Below, one piece after another: positions 32,936 to 41,215 of a stretch of DNA of 45,294 bases. Within the stretch, counting starts at the first letter, position 1, and each line of letters opens with the position of its first letter. The stretch spans positions 1 through 45,294 of the forward strand of contig CAZEWG010000019.1 in NCBI GenBank assembly GCA_964514485.1. Direction: 5' to 3'. The DNA is from JAEZAA01 sp964514485 (GTDB lineage Bacteria > Pseudomonadota > Gammaproteobacteria > Pseudomonadales > Oleiphilaceae). The translations under genes were made by a program, and so were the position numbers. The notes under the pieces were generated by a model. It saw only the letters and a list, made by a program, of their open reading frames with translations, made no database searches and was not told the origin of the DNA.

Positions 32936-35566
32936 TCACCAGCTGCCCGGCTGTGGCGCATAGGTCACCAACGAGCTCTGGCCCCGTGCCAGCAACTGCT
33001 CGCAATCCTGGGCGGGAATGGGTTTGCTGAAGAGGTAGCCCTGGTACTCGGAGCAGCCATTGCGACGCAGATAGTCCAACTGCCCCTGCTCCTCCACGCC
33101 TTCCGCCACCAAACCCAGCCCCAGGTTGCGAGCCAGGCCGATAATGGCCTTGACGATCACCCGGTCGCTTGGGTCGACCAAGATATCCTGCACGAAACTC
33201 CGGTCAATCTTGAGCTTTCGGATCGGGAAGGTTTTCAGGTAATTCAGCGACGAATAGCCCGTTCCAAAGTCATCAATGGCCAGCTGAACACCGAGGGCAT
33301 CCAGCTCCTTGAGCATAGTGATGGCGATCTCCGCGTCTTCCATCAGGGTACTTTCCGTCACTTCCAGCTCCAGCAGATTGGCCGGCACCTGATGTTCCTT
33401 GAGTAAATCCTGCACCCGCTGCACCAGACCACGATGGCGGAACTGCCGGGCCGACAGGTTGACCGCGATACGGGTTGGAATCCCCTTATCCATCCAGTCA
33501 CGAATTTGGCGACAGGCCTCTTGTAACACCCAATCCCCCAACGGCTGGATCAGGCCCGTCGCTTCCGCGATGGGAATAAAGCGGACCGGACTGACAAAGC
33601 CCAGCTCCGCGTCCTCCCAGCGCAACAGCGCTTCCACCCCGCAGATCGCCCCCGTTTCCGCATCCACCTGGGGCTGATAATGCAAGGCCAGCGTGTTCTG
33701 CTCCAGGGCCAGTCGCAACCGGGATTGAATCTGCATGTTTTCCTGGGTTTGCCGGTTTAGCTCCGCGGTGTAAAAACGGTAGCAGTTACGACCTTCCGAT
33801 TTAGCGTGATACATCGCCGCATCGGCATTGGCCATCAGCTCTTCCACGGTTTCCCCATCGTCCGGAAACAGGCTGATCCCCAGGCTGCCACCTCCGGAAA
33901 TCTCCTGCCCTTCCAGCAGATAAGCCGGCTCCAGAGTCTTGAGGATTTTCTCGGCAATCACGCTTAAATCCTCGAAGCTCTTCACATCGGTTAAAATCAC
34001 CCCAAACTCATCGCCACCCAGCCGGGCCACCATATCCGTCTGGCGGGTGCAGCTTTGCAAACGCTCCGCCGTCAGAAGCAGCATCTGGTCTCCTTGCTGA
34101 TGTCCCAGGCTATCATTGACCTGCTTGAAGTTATCCAAGTCCAGCAGCATGAGGGCCAGCTTCTTATCCTGACGCGACGACTGGCCAATGGCCTGCTCCA
34201 AGCGACTGCTGAACAGCGCCCGATTGGGTAGACCGGTCAAGACATCGTGGGTGGCCAGGTGTCGCAGCTCCGCCTCCAGATCCCGCCAGACGCTCACATC
34301 ACGAATAAACGCAATCACCTGAGCACCCTGCTCCAGCCGGCAAACATTCAAGCTGATATCCACCGGCAAGTGGGTGCCATCCTTGCAAACCACTTCCAGA
34401 CTCGACATGGTCGACATCGGACGTCTCTTGGGCGATTCGATATACCGCTGGCGCATGTTGGGATGCAAGCCACGCACGGCGGCAGGCACCAGCACCTCAA
34501 CCGGCTGACCAACCAATTCGTCACGGGAATAGCCCAGCATTCCTTCCAGCTGATCGTTCACCATGCAGATCACGCCCCGCTCGTCCGTGACCAAAATGCC
34601 ATCCGGCGCTGCTTGCAGGAGCTGCTGATAACGCTGGGCACTTTCGGCGATCTTCTGCTGGGCCTGGCGCAGGCTCTGAAAGGGCAGGCGCACATTTTCC
34701 ATGTACACGATCCGGTACAGATAAAGATAGGCGGCCACCTTGAGCAGATGCCCCATCCCATTGGTGAGATCGGTCACATGCACGTAAGCGGTAAAGAACA
34801 GTTCCGTGACAATAGACAGGGACACCGCCACCACCAGCAAACGTACATGCTTGTCCTGCAAGTGATGACGCCCGTTGAACAACAGCACCAAAGTCATGAC
34901 ATGCACGGCGATAATCACGCCTTCCATGGCCACTTTGAAGGGTGTCACACCTTCGCCGTCCACAAAGGTCACCGGCAACCACTCGGGCCAAATCAGGGTC
35001 AGGCTGGTAATGGTGATCACAAACGCGAGGTTTCCAAACAGCAGCCAACCCCGCAGCCGCGAGGTCTTCGCCCGTTTCACCGGCGGAATCATCACATACG
35101 CCAGAAACGCCACAGCCGCCACCAGCCGGGCCGCCAGCCAGAACACAATCGCCTTATGGGGGGAGTTCGGTGTCACGAAATCAGGCATACCCTGATAGGA
35201 CAGCAGATGAGCAAGATCCAGAAGACCGATCGACAATGCACCACAAACCACCACCAGCGAGGCGACGGTGCGCTTCTGCTCATGTCGGTGCCAGCCAGTC
35301 GCAAAGGCAACCAGCGCCATAACCACCACGATGATCTCGGTAAGCGAGTGCAGGTACAGAAACTGACCCGGCGCACTGACCCAAGACACAGAGCCCAGCG
35401 CCAAAGCGAAAAACGCGACCAGCCCCAGCAGGGCAAACACAGCTCCCGGACGGGTATCCGGACTTGAAAACAGCTGGCGAGCCAGGAAAAATCCCGAGCT
35501 TGACTGCCTCAACCGATCAGCAGACTGCCTCGGCTTACCACTCTCCTGGCCAGAACGAACAGACAC
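32936..35566 (-). CDS. MASE3-PAS-GGDEF-EAL cyclic-di-GMP enzyme
   Basis: 876 residues. A MASE3-type membrane sensor (~45-290, including GLLDLAHLLSYQGMPDF) is followed by a PAS domain (~310-425), a GGDEF domain with motif GGDEF at 517-521 and an I-site RQTD five residues ahead, and an EAL domain (EALLRW and DDFGTGYSSL motifs). Both catalytic signatures appear intact, so it may make or degrade c-di-GMP. The start is a GTG at 35566 next to GGGAGAGA; this ribosome-binding site lies in a predicted 5' hairpin. The HD-GYP gene upstream on the same strand adds a second c-di-GMP enzyme. Confidence 0.92.
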   Translation of the reverse strand: MSVRSGQESGKPRQSADRLRQSSSGFFLARQLFSSPDTRPGAVFALLGLVAFFALALGSVSWVSAPGQFLYLHSLTEIIVVVMALVAFATGWHRHEQKRTVASLVVVCGALSIGLLDLAHLLSYQGMPDFVTPNSPHKAIVFWLAARLVAAVAFLAYVMIPPVKRAKTSRLRGWLLFGNLAFVITITSLTLIWPEWLPVTFVDGEGVTPFKVAMEGVIIAVHVMTLVLLFNGRHHLQDKHVRLLVVAVSLSIVTELFFTAYVHVTDLTNGMGHLLKVAAYLYLYRIVYMENVRLPFQSLRQAQQKIAESAQRYQQLLQAAPDGILVTDERGVICMVNDQLEGMLGYSRDELVGQPVEVLVPAAVRGLHPNMRQRYIESPKRRPMSTMSSLEVVCKDGTHLPVDISLNVCRLEQGAQVIAFIRDVSVWRDLEAELRHLATHDVLTGLPNRALFSSRLEQAIGQSSRQDKKLALMLLDLDNFKQVNDSLGHQQGDQMLLLTAERLQSCTRQTDMVARLGGDEFGVILTDVKSFEDLSVIAEKILKTLEPAYLLEGQEISGGGSLGISLFPDDGETVEELMANADAAMYHAKSEGRNCYRFYTAELNRQTQENMQIQSRLRLALEQNTLALHYQPQVDAETGAICGVEALLRWEDAELGFVSPVRFIPIAEATGLIQPLGDWVLQEACRQIRDWMDKGIPTRIAVNLSARQFRHRGLVQRVQDLLKEHQVPANLLELEVTESTLMEDAEIAITMLKELDALGVQLAIDDFGTGYSSLNYLKTFPIRKLKIDRSFVQDILVDPSDRVIVKAIIGLARNLGLGLVAEGVEEQGQLDYLRRNGCSEYQGYLFSKPIPAQDCEQLLARGQSSLVTYAPQPGSW

Positions 35567-35568
35567 AG

Positions 35569-35638
35569 ATCTCTCCCATCTAATAATGACGCACTAAGTT
35601 AGTGGTTATTAAGATTTCATCATAGAAGAGGGAGAGAT
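35569..35638 (-). promoter_or_regulatory. Leader hairpin that could sequester the ribosome-binding site of the GGDEF-EAL gene
   Basis: In the minus-strand leader, ATCTCTCCC (plus 35638-35630) is complementary to GGGAGAGAT (plus 35577-35569), which contains the ribosome-binding site right before the GTG start. Between them is a nested hairpin with CACTAA/TTAGTG (35592-35597, 35599-35604) and TAATAA/TTATTA (35581-35586, 35606-35611). Together they could fold a leader that masks translation. Confidence 0.45.
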
Positions 35639-35708
35639 TTGTGCAACTGCCGAGATGAAATGAGCGCAAAAAAGAAACAGTTCGTTGACCGACGGCCGCC
35701 TCTGGTAC

Positions 35709-35750
35709 TTTCGTACACAAAGACAACCATTTCGTACACAAAGCCAACCA
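35709..35750. repeat. Tandem 21-bp repeat upstream of the GGDEF-EAL gene
   Basis: Two adjacent 21-bp copies (35709-35729 and 35730-35750), each beginning TTTCGTACACAAAG and ending CAACCA, differ at one base. They lie in the 205-base gap between the GGDEF-EAL and HD-GYP genes, just past the HD-GYP stop. Confidence 0.85.
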
Positions 35751-35771
35751 GAAGAGCCGCCTGAAAACCCG

Positions 35772-37100
35772 CTAGCCGCTTTTGGCTTCGGGTATCTCAG
35801 CGGTCAACGACAACCATTTATCCAGATAGTCTTTCAGTTCGATGCCAAAGCTGCCGTTTGGCCACTCCCGCACGATTTGATACTTTTGGCCACTGGGGTC
35901 CAAATCCAGATGCATCAGGTCCACCACCCGCTCAGGACGGGGCTGTTTCGCATCATCACGCAGCAGGAGAATCCGCGGGCGTAACTTGCTCTGGTCAGAA
36001 CTGCCCACCACAATCCCGACTTCACCGGAACTCAACTCTACAATCGCCCCCGGTGGGTAGATCCCGATACACTGGATAAACTCCTGGGCCAACTCCTCAT
36101 CAAACTGAGTGCCCCGCCCCTTGTAGATAATATCCAACGCCTCTCGCGACGAGCGGCCAGAGGCATAGCAGCGGTTGCTGGTCATGGCGTCATAGGCATC
36201 GGTAATGGCCACGATCCGGGCGCTGTAGGGAATATCCTGCTGGCTCAATCCTTCCGGGTAGCCGCCCCCAGAGGGCCGCTCATGGTGAAAGTAGGCCGAC
36301 TCCAAAACCGTAGGCATCCAGCGGCCGGTTTCCAGCAACAATTCCCGGCCATAAACCGGGTGCAACTTCACCTCCTGAAACTCCTCCGGAGTCAATGGTC
36401 CGGGTTTGTTCAGGATTTCCAGCGGCACCTTGGCCTTGCCGACGTCGTGCAACAACCCCGCCAAGGCCACCGCCTCGATCTCCGACTCCGGCAGCCCCAG
36501 GTGCTTGGCAAAGGCCGCCGTCAGAATGGCCACATTCATGCAGTGCTCGGCGGTATAGGCATCCTTTTGTTTGATTTGAGTGAGCCACAGCAAGGCATCC
36601 TGATTCCGCAGCACGCTGTCCACACACTGGGAAACCACCTGGCGGGCCTGATTCATATCCAGCATGCCGCCGACGCGCAGATCATCCATCAGGTGATGAG
36701 CCAATTCCCGGGCCTGTTCATACGCCTCAATCGCGGCGGGTAGTTCTGCTTCTACAGAGCACTGTTTTTCGTAACGAATCCGGTTAACCGGCGGAGACTT
36801 GGGTTTCAGAGAAGTGGGGGATTTAGTGCGCGAGGGCTTACCCCGATCAAGATTTGGCTTCGGTTTACCGGGCGCGGATGCCGAGGGCGCGGAGCGGTCC
36901 GACGCCGCAGCGTCAGCCAAGCCATCCACAAACACATATTCGCACTGTGCCTGCAACGCCTGGATTTCTTCGGCCGAGCGAATCACAAAGCCCTGCAACA
37001 GAAAGCTGGTTTCCAGCCAGGGCCGATCCAACCTGACCACCTGCATGCCAATTTCCAACTCAGAAACAGGCACTTTCAACTCAACGGGTTCTTTCGCCAT
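35772..37100 (-). CDS. HD-GYP domain cyclic-di-GMP phosphodiesterase
   Basis: 442 residues: an N-terminal DUF3391 domain (~5-60), a proline/lysine-rich linker (~70-108) and an HD-GYP domain (~170-340) with the key residues His218-Asp219 (LLHDVGK), HHE at 272-274 and GYP at 280-282, plus a short C-terminal domain. HD-GYP enzymes hydrolyse c-di-GMP using a metal centre. The catalytic set looks complete. The ATG at 37100 follows a GGGATGG stretch, a weak ribosome-binding site. It is transcribed in the same direction as the GGDEF-EAL gene; the 205-base gap suggests separate promoters. Confidence 0.92.
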   Translation of the reverse strand: MAKEPVELKVPVSELEIGMQVVRLDRPWLETSFLLQGFVIRSAEEIQALQAQCEYVFVDGLADAAASDRSAPSASAPGKPKPNLDRGKPSRTKSPTSLKPKSPPVNRIRYEKQCSVEAELPAAIEAYEQARELAHHLMDDLRVGGMLDMNQARQVVSQCVDSVLRNQDALLWLTQIKQKDAYTAEHCMNVAILTAAFAKHLGLPESEIEAVALAGLLHDVGKAKVPLEILNKPGPLTPEEFQEVKLHPVYGRELLLETGRWMPTVLESAYFHHERPSGGGYPEGLSQQDIPYSARIVAITDAYDAMTSNRCYASGRSSREALDIIYKGRGTQFDEELAQEFIQCIGIYPPGAIVELSSGEVGIVVGSSDQSKLRPRILLLRDDAKQPRPERVVDLMHLDLDPSGQKYQIVREWPNGSFGIELKDYLDKWLSLTAEIPEAKSG

Positions 37101-37428
37101 TCAACCATCCCTGCCCCCAGTTCCCCTGGGAAGCGACAACCTAGCAAAGCCAGAAAGCGCGAAAAACCTAACACGCCGTCCGTTACCGTAATTATATCCG
37201 CCTCGAAGAAAAAACGCACGAGATGTCACAAATATAGCAACTCATTCAATTAAGCTGGCAATCGTGTCAGTTCTTCCTTTTTTAAGGGAACTCAGTTAGT
37301 TAGTAATAGATCTAAGCATTTTTAAAACCTAAAAACCGCTACAAATAGCAATTAACCTCAATAAAACTTGGTTGAAGCACTATTTTTTATTTAGTAGTCT
37401 AAATAAAAACCATGACCAAGACCCTACT
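37101..37428. other. Intergenic region upstream of ectA
   Basis: No gene. A/T-rich, holding the ectA promoter region. TTGAAG (37372-37377) and TAGTCT (37395-37400) with a 17-base spacer are a weak candidate; it would leave a leader of only ~22 bases. Osmotic-promoter elements were not identified. Confidence 0.4.
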
Positions 37429-37986
37429 ATGGATACCGAAACACCCGACTTACCAACACCTTTTAAACCCTCCCAAGAATCCCTCCCCAAGCTTCGCAAA
37501 CCCACCAAAGACGACGGATTTCCTGTTCACCAACTGATTGCAGCCTGCCCGCCGCTGGACCCGAACTCGATCTACTGCAATCTCCTGCAATGCCACCATT
37601 TCGCGGATACTTCGGTGGCGGCGGAGCTAAACGGCCAACTCGCCGGCTTCGTCTCCGGCTATCTCATTCCCCAGGAACCCGACACCCTGTTCATCTGGCA
37701 GGTCGCGGTTCACACCGAAGCCCGAGGCCTTGGGTTGGGCAAGCGCATGATTCGCCACATTCTCGCCCGCGAAACCTGTGCCCAGGTGAAACGACTCAAG
37801 ACCACGATCACTCCTGATAACCAAGCATCCTGGGCCATGTTCCGCTCCCTGGCGCGGGATCTGGGCGCGGAGATTCAACAACAGCTCGAGTACGAGCAAG
37901 ACACTCATTTTGGCGGCCAGCACGACTCTGAGATTGTGCTCACCATTGCCCCAATCCAGCCGACTACCACCTCAAATCAACGATAA
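37429..37986 (+). CDS. ectA: L-2,4-diaminobutyric acid acetyltransferase (EctA)
   Basis: 185 residues of the GNAT fold. The acetyl-CoA-binding segment RGLGLGKRMI is present, preceded by WQVAVH. EctA acetylates diaminobutyrate, the second step of ectoine synthesis, in the cytosol. The ATG at 37429 gives family-typical length; an upstream TTG at 37372 would overlap the promoter candidate. It has a weak ribosome-binding site. ectB follows after 14 bases behind a strong AAGGAGG site. Confidence 0.92.
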   Translation: MDTETPDLPTPFKPSQESLPKLRKPTKDDGFPVHQLIAACPPLDPNSIYCNLLQCHHFADTSVAAELNGQLAGFVSGYLIPQEPDTLFIWQVAVHTEARGLGLGKRMIRHILARETCAQVKRLKTTITPDNQASWAMFRSLARDLGAEIQQQLEYEQDTHFGGQHDSEIVLTIAPIQPTTTSNQR

Positions 37987-38000
37987 GGAGGTTTCAAACA

Positions 38001-39278
38001 ATGAATATTTTTAAGGAAGCAGAATCCGAAGTTTGCAGCTACGCCCGCTCATTTCCGGTGGTTTTCCACCGCGCCCAGGGCTGCTACCTGTACGACAGCG
38101 ACGGCAACCGCTACCTGGACTTTCTCGCCGGCGCCGGCACCCTGAACTATGGCCATAACAACCCGGTGCTGAAAAAAGCCTTGCTGTCCCATATCGAAGA
38201 AGACGGCATTGCCCACGGCCTGGATATGCACACCCAGGCGAAGGCCGGCTTTCTGCAAGCCCTGCGCGACTACGTGCTGATCCCTCGTGGTCTGGAGGAT
38301 TATGTCGCCCAATTCACCGGGCCAACCGGCACCAACTGCGTGGAAGCGGCCATGAAAATTGCCCGTAAGGCCACCGGCCGTTCCCAGATCATTGCCTTCA
38401 GCAATGGCTTCCACGGGGTTACCTTGGGTGCGGTTGCTGCCACCGCTAACCGCTTCTATCGGGAAGGCGCGGGCATCAACTTGCAAGGTGTGACTCATAT
38501 GCCGTTTGACGGCTACATGGGCAAAGACACCGACACCACCAAATACCTCGATAAGATGCTCACCGACAACAGCGGTGGCAGCGACTTCCCCGCGGCGGTC
38601 ATCGTCGAAACCGTCCAGGGCGAAGGCGGCCTGAACGTGGCCAGTGCCGAGTGGCTGCGCAACTTGCAGAAGGTCTGCCGCAAGCACGACGTGCTGCTGA
38701 TTATCGACGACATCCAGGCCGGCTGTGGCCGTACCGGACGCTTCTTCAGCTTTGAAGAAGCCGGCATCCAGCCAGACATCATCACCCTCTCCAAGTCTTT
38801 AAGCGGCTTCGGCCTGCCCTTCGCCCTGACTCTGTTCCGCAAAGAACTGGATATCTGGAAGCCGGGGGAGCACAACGGCACCTTTCGCGGTAACAACCAT
38901 GCCTTTGTCACGGCTCGCGCAGCACTGGAAACTTTTTGGAAAGACGACGCCTTCGCCCAGGAAGTGCAACGCAAAGGCGAAATGCTCGCCCAGAACCTGA
39001 AGCGCATTGCCAGCAAGCACCCCGCCGGCACTTTCCGCCCCAAAGGCCGGGGCATGATGCGCGGTCTGGAGTGCAAAACCGGTGAACTGGCCGGCGCCAT
39101 TGCCGCCAAATGCTTCGAGCACGGCCTGGTGATCGAAACCAGTGGTGCCGAAGGGCAAGTGGTGAAAATTCTGGCCCCGCTGGTGACCTCCGACGAAGAG
39201 CTCAAGCGCGGCCTGGACATCATTGAGCGGTCCATCAATGAGGTGCTGGAAAGCAACAGCTTCCAGGCGGCCTCTTAA
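38001..39278 (+). CDS. ectB: Diaminobutyrate-2-oxoglutarate transaminase (EctB)
   Basis: 425 residues, class III PLP aminotransferase. Aspartate-semialdehyde plus glutamate gives diaminobutyrate, the first committed step of ectoine synthesis. The PLP-binding lysine is Lys265 (TLSKSLSGFG), with the DD pair at 236-237 (IIDDIQAGCGRTG) contacting the pyridine nitrogen. Start with an ideal AAGGAGG ribosome-binding site. Followed by a small hairpin and ectC. Confidence 0.97.
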   Translation: MNIFKEAESEVCSYARSFPVVFHRAQGCYLYDSDGNRYLDFLAGAGTLNYGHNNPVLKKALLSHIEEDGIAHGLDMHTQAKAGFLQALRDYVLIPRGLEDYVAQFTGPTGTNCVEAAMKIARKATGRSQIIAFSNGFHGVTLGAVAATANRFYREGAGINLQGVTHMPFDGYMGKDTDTTKYLDKMLTDNSGGSDFPAAVIVETVQGEGGLNVASAEWLRNLQKVCRKHDVLLIIDDIQAGCGRTGRFFSFEEAGIQPDIITLSKSLSGFGLPFALTLFRKELDIWKPGEHNGTFRGNNHAFVTARAALETFWKDDAFAQEVQRKGEMLAQNLKRIASKHPAGTFRPKGRGMMRGLECKTGELAGAIAAKCFEHGLVIETSGAEGQVVKILAPLVTSDEELKRGLDIIERSINEVLESNSFQAAS

Positions 39279-39285
39279 AACCTGC

Positions 39286-39305
39286 GGGCGGACATAAGTC
39301 CGCCC
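39286..39305 (+). other. Hairpin between ectB and ectC
   Basis: GGGCGGAC (39286-39293) and GTCCGCCC (39298-39305) form a perfect 8-bp stem with loop ATAA, 7 bases after the ectB stop. No T-run, so it probably modulates mRNA stability rather than terminating. Confidence 0.6.
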
Positions 39306-39393
39306 CTTCACCAGAGCCTGAATGTTTGTAGCGGCCGATTGATCTGTCTGCTCGCACAGGCTCCTCACACCCAACGAATTTGCAGGAGTACGT

Positions 39394-39448
39394 ATGATCG
39401 TTAGAACCCTTGAAGAAGCGAACCAATCCGAGCGCCGTGTAGTCACCA
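39394..39448 (+). repeat. Duplicated 5' end of ectC ahead of the sequence gap (assembly artefact)
   Basis: These 55 bases are identical to the first 55 bases of ectC at 39549-39603. They follow a GCAGGAGTACGT ribosome-binding site, which is the natural start context of ectC. The copy then runs into the N-run. Confidence 0.9.
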
Positions 39449-39548
39449 NNNNNNNNNNNNNNNNNNNNNNNNNNNNNNNNNNNNNNNNNNNNNNNNNNNN
39501 NNNNNNNNNNNNNNNNNNNNNNNNNNNNNNNNNNNNNNNNNNNNNNNN
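39449..39548. other. 100-N scaffold gap
   Basis: Exactly 100 N bases join two contigs. Because the flanks share an identical 55-bp sequence, the contigs most likely overlap and the gap has no real length. Confidence 0.95.
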
Positions 39549-39950
39549 ATGATCGTTAGAACCCTTGAAGAAGCGAACCAATCCGAGCGCCGTGTAGTCA
39601 CCAAGACCTGGGAAAGCACCCGGATGCTTCTGAAAAACGACAACATGGGTTTCTCGTTCCACATCACCACCATCTACAAAAACACCGAAACGCCGATCCA
39701 CTACCAGAATCACCTGGAAGCGGTGTACTGCATCAGCGGCCATGGTGAGGTGGAAACCTGCGACGACGGCAAGGTCTACCAGATCCGCCCCGGCACCCTG
39801 TATGTGCTGGATCAGCACGACAAGCACCTGCTGCGCGGCGGCAGTGAAGACATGGTGGTGGCCTGCGTGTTCAACCCGCCGCTGAACGGCAAGGAAGTGC
39901 ACGACGAGAATGGGGTTTACCCATTAGAAGCAGAGGTGGTTAACGGCTGA
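39549..39950 (+). CDS. ectC: Ectoine synthase (EctC)
   Basis: 133 residues, cupin fold, closes N-acetyl-diaminobutyrate to ectoine. Begins MIVRTLEEANQSERRVVTKTWES and holds the conserved segments NMGFSFHITTIY and YQNHLEAVYCISGHGEVE with probable metal ligands (Glu in HLEAVYC and His residues). As given, the start lies right after an N-gap, but an identical 55-bp copy at 39394 preserves the true ribosome-binding site, so the gene is intact in the genome. It ends before a palindromic repeat that separates it from ectD. Confidence 0.92.
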   Translation: MIVRTLEEANQSERRVVTKTWESTRMLLKNDNMGFSFHITTIYKNTETPIHYQNHLEAVYCISGHGEVETCDDGKVYQIRPGTLYVLDQHDKHLLRGGSEDMVVACVFNPPLNGKEVHDENGVYPLEAEVVNG

Positions 39951-39988
39951 GTTGCCGTAAGCACCGAACTATCAGAAAGCACTTTTAC

Positions 39989-40104
39989 TTCCCCCTTTCG
40001 TAAAGGGGGACTGAGGGGGATTTCCTGCGGGCAACTCCGTACTTGCAGGTACTTTGTACGTGCCTGCCGAAATCCCCCCTACCCCCCTTTAAGAAAGGGG
40101 GGAA
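39989..40104. repeat. Palindromic multi-hairpin repeat between ectC and ectD
   Basis: A near-symmetric element: CCCCCTTT/AAAGGGGG (39991-39998, 40002-40009), an outer GGGGGATTT/AAATCCCCC pair (40015-40023, 40070-40078) and CCCCCCTTT/AAAGGGGGG (40082-40090, 40094-40102). This C5-T3 palindrome type resembles dispersed intergenic repeats of many bacteria. No transposase is encoded. Confidence 0.75.
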
Positions 40105-40168
40105 TATACGAGGAAAAATGAACTCGGCAGACCATCACTCACCAGAAAGAAACATCACAGGAACCATC

Positions 40169-41215
40169 ATGAGCACAACGCAAGACCTGTACCCATCTCG
40201 CAATGGGCGGCCTGCGCAACTGATGGAGCGCCTGGATCCGGTAATCTACAGTCGCCCGGACGCGCCTCCGCCGGTTGCTCGTTCAGTCGTCGAGAGTTAC
40301 GAAAAAAATGGATTTGTCATTCTGGAAGACCTCTTCACGCCAGCGGAAGTGGTCCTGTTGCAGCAGGAGTCCCAGCGGCTGCGCGACAGCCTGGAGTTAG
40401 CTGGTCTGGAACAGACCATCACCGAGCCTGACAGCGGCGAGATCCGCTCTATTTTCAAGGTTCACGGCGTCAGTGCCCTGCTTCAGCGCCTTGCCAGCGA
40501 TCACCGACTGGTCAATCTCGCCCAATATATCTTGAACGACCAGGTCTACTTGCATCAGTCCCGACTGAATTACAAACCCGGGTTTCGGGGCCGCGAGTTC
40601 TATTGGCATTCTGATTTCGAAACCTGGCACGTGGAAGATGGCATGCCCCGCATGCGCGCCCTGAGCATGTCCATCACCCTGACCGAGAACAATGAGCACA
40701 ATGGCGCCCTCATGTTAGTGCCCGGCTCTCATCAACACTATGTGGTCTGCCCCGGTGAAACCCCGGAGAATCACTACCAGCAGTCCCTCAAGAAACAGGA
40801 GTTGGGCGTACCACCGGATGAATCTCTGCGCACGCTCGTGGAGCGCGGTGGCCTGGTCCCGGCTTATGGACGCCCCGGCTCCGTCATCGTTTTTGACTGC
40901 AACACCATGCATGGTTCCAACAGCAATATTTCGCCCTGGCCCCGCAGCAATCTGTTCTTTGTCTACAACGCCTTGAGCAATCGGGTGGTGGAGCCCTTCT
41001 GTGGCCTTGCGCCACGGCCGGAGTTTATTGCCGCCCGACAACAGATCGAACCTCTGACAGCCCAGCCGAACGACCTCTGCCAATGGGCAGAGCGGTCACA
41101 GGCAAACCAGGGAAACACATCATTTCAGGAGAACAATCAAAATGAACACCGAGACTCTGCACACCGTCGAAAAGATCGGCGGCACCAGCATGAGCCAGTA
41201 TCGCCATGTCCGTGA
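40169..41215 (+). CDS. ectD: Ectoine hydroxylase (EctD)
   Basis: 348 residues of Fe(II)/2-oxoglutarate dioxygenase; hydroxylates ectoine to 5-hydroxyectoine. Iron ligands His147, Asp149 (YWHSDFE) and His248 (NTMHGS) match the family positions. The ATG at 40169 is chosen since a longer frame runs through the palindromic repeat; ACAGGAACC serves as ribosome-binding site. The family usually ends about residue 300; here ~50 extra residues follow, the last 24 of which are read in a different frame from the overlapping ask gene (74-base overlap), giving a His/Arg-rich tail. This may be stop loss or an unnoticed frameshift. Confidence 0.88.
   Translation: MSTTQDLYPSRNGRPAQLMERLDPVIYSRPDAPPPVARSVVESYEKNGFVILEDLFTPAEVVLLQQESQRLRDSLELAGLEQTITEPDSGEIRSIFKVHGVSALLQRLASDHRLVNLAQYILNDQVYLHQSRLNYKPGFRGREFYWHSDFETWHVEDGMPRMRALSMSITLTENNEHNGALMLVPGSHQHYVVCPGETPENHYQQSLKKQELGVPPDESLRTLVERGGLVPAYGRPGSVIVFDCNTMHGSNSNISPWPRSNLFFVYNALSNRVVEPFCGLAPRPEFIAARQQIEPLTAQPNDLCQWAERSQANQGNTSFQENNQNEHRDSAHRRKDRRHQHEPVSPCP

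Noticed and set aside
30870..35593. The 12-mer AATAATGACGCA occurs at 30870 and 35582
   Set aside because: Repeats of this length are expected by chance in 45 kb and neither context supports a shared element.
39394..39603. Genuine tandem duplication of the ectC start
   Set aside because: The two identical copies flank a run of exactly 100 Ns, the standard scaffold placeholder, so contig overlap is the simpler explanation.
40043..40168. N-terminal extension of EctD
   Set aside because: The extension reads through the palindromic repeat and has no family similarity; the ATG at 40169 is better placed.
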